Positions 62,501 through 64,000 of a stretch of DNA of 64,000 bases are shown here, in pieces. Below the pieces are notes generated by a model that was not told where the DNA came from, did no database searches, and saw nothing but the letters and a program-made list of their open reading frames with translations. The translations under genes and the position numbers were made by a program. The stretch's first letter is position 1. Every line of letters begins with the position of its first letter. The DNA lies in assembly GCA_947396885.1 (NCBI GenBank), contig OX377203.1, positions 26,105,253-26,169,252 of the forward strand, read 5' to 3'. Source of the stretch: Heligmosomoides polygyrus polygyrus (Eukaryota; Nematoda; Chromadorea; Rhabditida; Heligmosomidae).

Positions 62501-63352
62501 AATCGAACCCGGGCCGCCCGCGTGGCAGGCGAGCATTCTACCACTGAACCACCGATGCTTGGACGTCTTCGAGCCTCGCCTACGACACGCGAATAGGAAG
62601 CGGTTTCCGCGCGCGGCACTATCGGTGAGCAGGGTGCGAACGAAGTTCTCGCCAAAACATTGCATCGGCCGGGAATCGAACCCGGGCCGCCCGCGTGGCA
62701 GGCGAGCATTCTACCACTGAACCACCGATGCTTGGACGTCTTCGAGCCTCGCCTACGACACGCGAATAGGAAGCGGTTTCCGCGCGCGGCACTATCGGTG
62801 AGCAGGGTGCGAACGAAATTCTCGCCAAAACATTGCATCGGCCGGGAATCGAACCCGGGCCGCCCGCGTGGCAGGCGAGCATTCTACCACTGAACCACCG
62901 ATGCTTGGACGTCTTCGAGCCTCGCCTACGACACGCGAATAGGAAGCGGTTTCCGCGCGCGGCACTATCGGTGAGCAGGGTGCGAACGAAATTCTCGCCA
63001 AAACATTGCATCGGCCGGGAATCGAACCCGGGCCGCCCGCGTGGCAGGCGAGCATTCTACCACTGAACCACCGATGCTTGGACGTCTTCGAGCCTCACCT
63101 ACGACACGCGAATAGGAAGCGGTTTCCGCGCGCGGCACTATCGGTGAGCAGGGTGCGAACGAAATTCTCGCCAAAACATTGCATCGGCCGGGAATCGAAC
63201 CCGGGCTGCCCGCGTGGCAGGCGAGCATTCTACCACTGAACCACCGATGCTTGGACGTCTTCGAGCCTCGCCTACGACACGCGAATAGGAAGCGGTTTCC
63301 GCGCGCGGCACTATCGGTGAGCAGGGTGCGAACGAAATTCTCGCCAAAACAT

Positions 63353-63423
63353 TGCATCGGCCGGGAATCGAACCCGGGCCGCCCGCGTGGCAGGCAAGCA
63401 TTCTACCACTGAACCACCGATGC
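63353..63423 (-). tRNA. tRNA-Gly(GCC) with C29T
   Basis: The plus strand reads gcaggcaagc, a T29-G41 wobble in the anticodon stem. It is far from 29794, which has the same change; likely a separate event. Confidence 0.9.
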
Positions 63424-63942
63424 TTGGACGTCTTCGAGCCTCGCCTACGACACGCGAATAGGAAGCGGATTCCGCGCTCGGCACTATCGGTGAGCAGGGT
63501 GCGAACGAAATTCTCGCCAAAACATTGCATCGGCCGGGAATCGAACCCGGGCCGCCCGCGTGGCAGGCGAGCATTCTACCACTGAACCACCGATGCTTGG
63601 ACGTCTTCGAGCCTCACCTACGACACGCGAATAGGAAGCGGTTTCCGCGCGCGGCACTATCGGTGAGCAGGGTGCGAACGAAATTCTCGCCAAAACATTG
63701 CATCGGCCGGGAATCGAACCCGGGCCGCCCGCGTGGCAGGCGAGCATTCTACCACTGAACCACCGATGCTTGGACGTCTTCGAGCCTCACCTACGACACG
63801 CGAATAGGAAGCGGTTTCCGCGCGCGGCACTATCGGTGAGCAGGGTGCGAACGAAATTCTCGCCAAAACATTGCATCGGCCGGGAATCGAACCCGGGCTG
63901 CCCGCGTGGCAGGCGAGCATTCTACCACTGAACCACCGATGC

Positions 63943-64000
63943 TTGGACGTCTTCGAGCCTCGCCTACGACACGCGAATAGGAAGCGGTTTCCGCGCGCAG
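63943..64000. repeat. Partial spacer at right edge
   Basis: The window closes inside a spacer of the agcac class (ends gcgcgcag). The next tRNA gene lies beyond the edge. Confidence 0.95.

Larger units (their letters stand above)
55222..63942 (-). tRNA. tRNA-Gly(GCC) cluster 13, 51 genes, strict 173-bp ladder
   Basis: Genes start every 173 bp from 55222 to 63872 (55222, 55395, 55568, 55741, 55914, 56087, 56260, 56433, 56606, 56779, 56952, 57125, 57298, 57471, 57644, 57817, 57990, 58163, 58336, 58509, 58682, 58855, 59028, 59201, 59374, 59547, 59720, 59893, 60066, 60239, 60412, 60585, 60758, 60931, 61104, 61277, 61450, 61623, 61796, 61969, 62142, 62315, 62488, 62661, 62834, 63007, 63180, 63353, 63526, 63699, 63872). 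No q or d copies. Eight copies have G45A in the variable loop (57990, 58682, 59201, 60585, 61623, 62315, 63180, 63872). Blocks of 4, 6 and 8 units (692, 1,038, 1,384 bp) recur between these tags. Confidence 0.97.
1..64000 (-). repeat. tRNA-Gly(GCC) tandem array, 173-bp monomer, 362 genes
   Basis: Every stretch of the window is a copy of one unit: a 71-bp tRNA gene read on the minus strand and a spacer of about 102 bp. Unit spacing is 173 bp in most cases. Other spacings are 171 bp (a 2-bp deletion turning gcactatcgg into gcactcgg, or a similar 2-bp loss), 172 bp (one base lost, cggtagcagg) and 197-199 bp (a 26-bp duplication of the tRNA 3' end). All copies have the same orientation. The spacer is as well conserved as the tRNA, so copies are being homogenised together by unequal exchange or conversion. 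The array starts before base 1 and continues past base 64000. There is no gap over 130 bp between tRNA genes, so no other gene can be hidden. Confidence 0.98.

Noticed and set aside
1..64000. CRISPR-like array
   Set aside because: Repeats are regular, but the 'spacers' between tRNA genes are all the same sequence, the repeat is a tRNA with Pol III signals, and there are no cas genes.
1..64000. tRNA-derived SINE family
   Set aside because: There is no poly-A or simple-repeat tail, no target-site duplication and no dispersal. Units are strictly head to tail and the tRNA part is full length with a near-perfect cloverleaf.
1..64000. CENP-B box in the monomer
   Set aside because: I looked for the TTCG....A..CGGG pattern on both strands. 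The B-box region (GTTCGATTCCCGG) is superficially similar but lacks the required spacing and A.
1..64000. Pure assembly artefact (collapsed or looped graph)
   Set aside because: Not ruled out, but private single-base changes, several different block lengths and graded domains argue for real sequence over a repeated assembly loop. Exact copy number is still uncertain.

Overview
The whole window is one tandem array of a eukaryotic tRNA gene. Reading gene by gene I place 362 copies of a 71-nt tRNA-Gly with anticodon GCC, all on the minus strand. Each copy sits in a repeat unit of about 173 bp: 71 bp of tRNA plus a 102-bp spacer. There is no protein gene, no other RNA gene, no mobile element and no unique DNA anywhere in the 64 kb. 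The array runs off both ends of the window.

The organism is a eukaryote, because the genes carry a split A box/B box Pol III promoter, lack an encoded CCA and end in a short T run. The tRNA body is of the type I associate with invertebrate animals, most likely an arthropod. The species cannot be read from the sequence. The DNA is GC-rich and CpG is not depleted.

Layout. 1-29.1 kb is a higher-order array of several monomer classes (a plain class, an acceptor-mismatch class 'q', and a class 'd' with a 26-bp duplication of the tRNA 3' end). Blocks of 2,814, 1,951, 1,407 and 1,578 bp recur in it. 29.2-34.8 kb carries T-stem variants in a block repeated at offset 1,582 bp, and ends with a rearranged spacer. 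34.9-41.1 kb contains a 13-gene block repeated at 2,273 bp. 41.2-44.4 kb is dominated by the 26-bp duplication class. 44.5-48.9 kb has 1,436-bp and 718-bp blocks. 52.3-55.1 kb is a displaced copy of part of 44-45.5 kb (offset 8,216 bp), and 54.7-57 kb resembles 48.4-51 kb (offset 6,237, then 6,064 bp). 49.0-52.2 and 55.2-64.0 kb are unbroken 173-bp ladders.

About 220 of the 362 genes match the consensus tRNA exactly, counted by eye. The rest carry class-specific changes, several of which should harm folding, charging or transcription. Genes share one design: internal promoter, a TTTT terminator 4 nt past the discriminator base, and a conserved spacer with a GC palindrome. The array is either a very large dose of tRNA-Gly(GCC) genes or a satellite DNA built from a tRNA gene. 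The sequence alone does not decide between these. Position numbers such as A69 or C48 are standard tRNA numbering; gene coordinates give the lowest plus-strand base, which is the discriminator (3') end.
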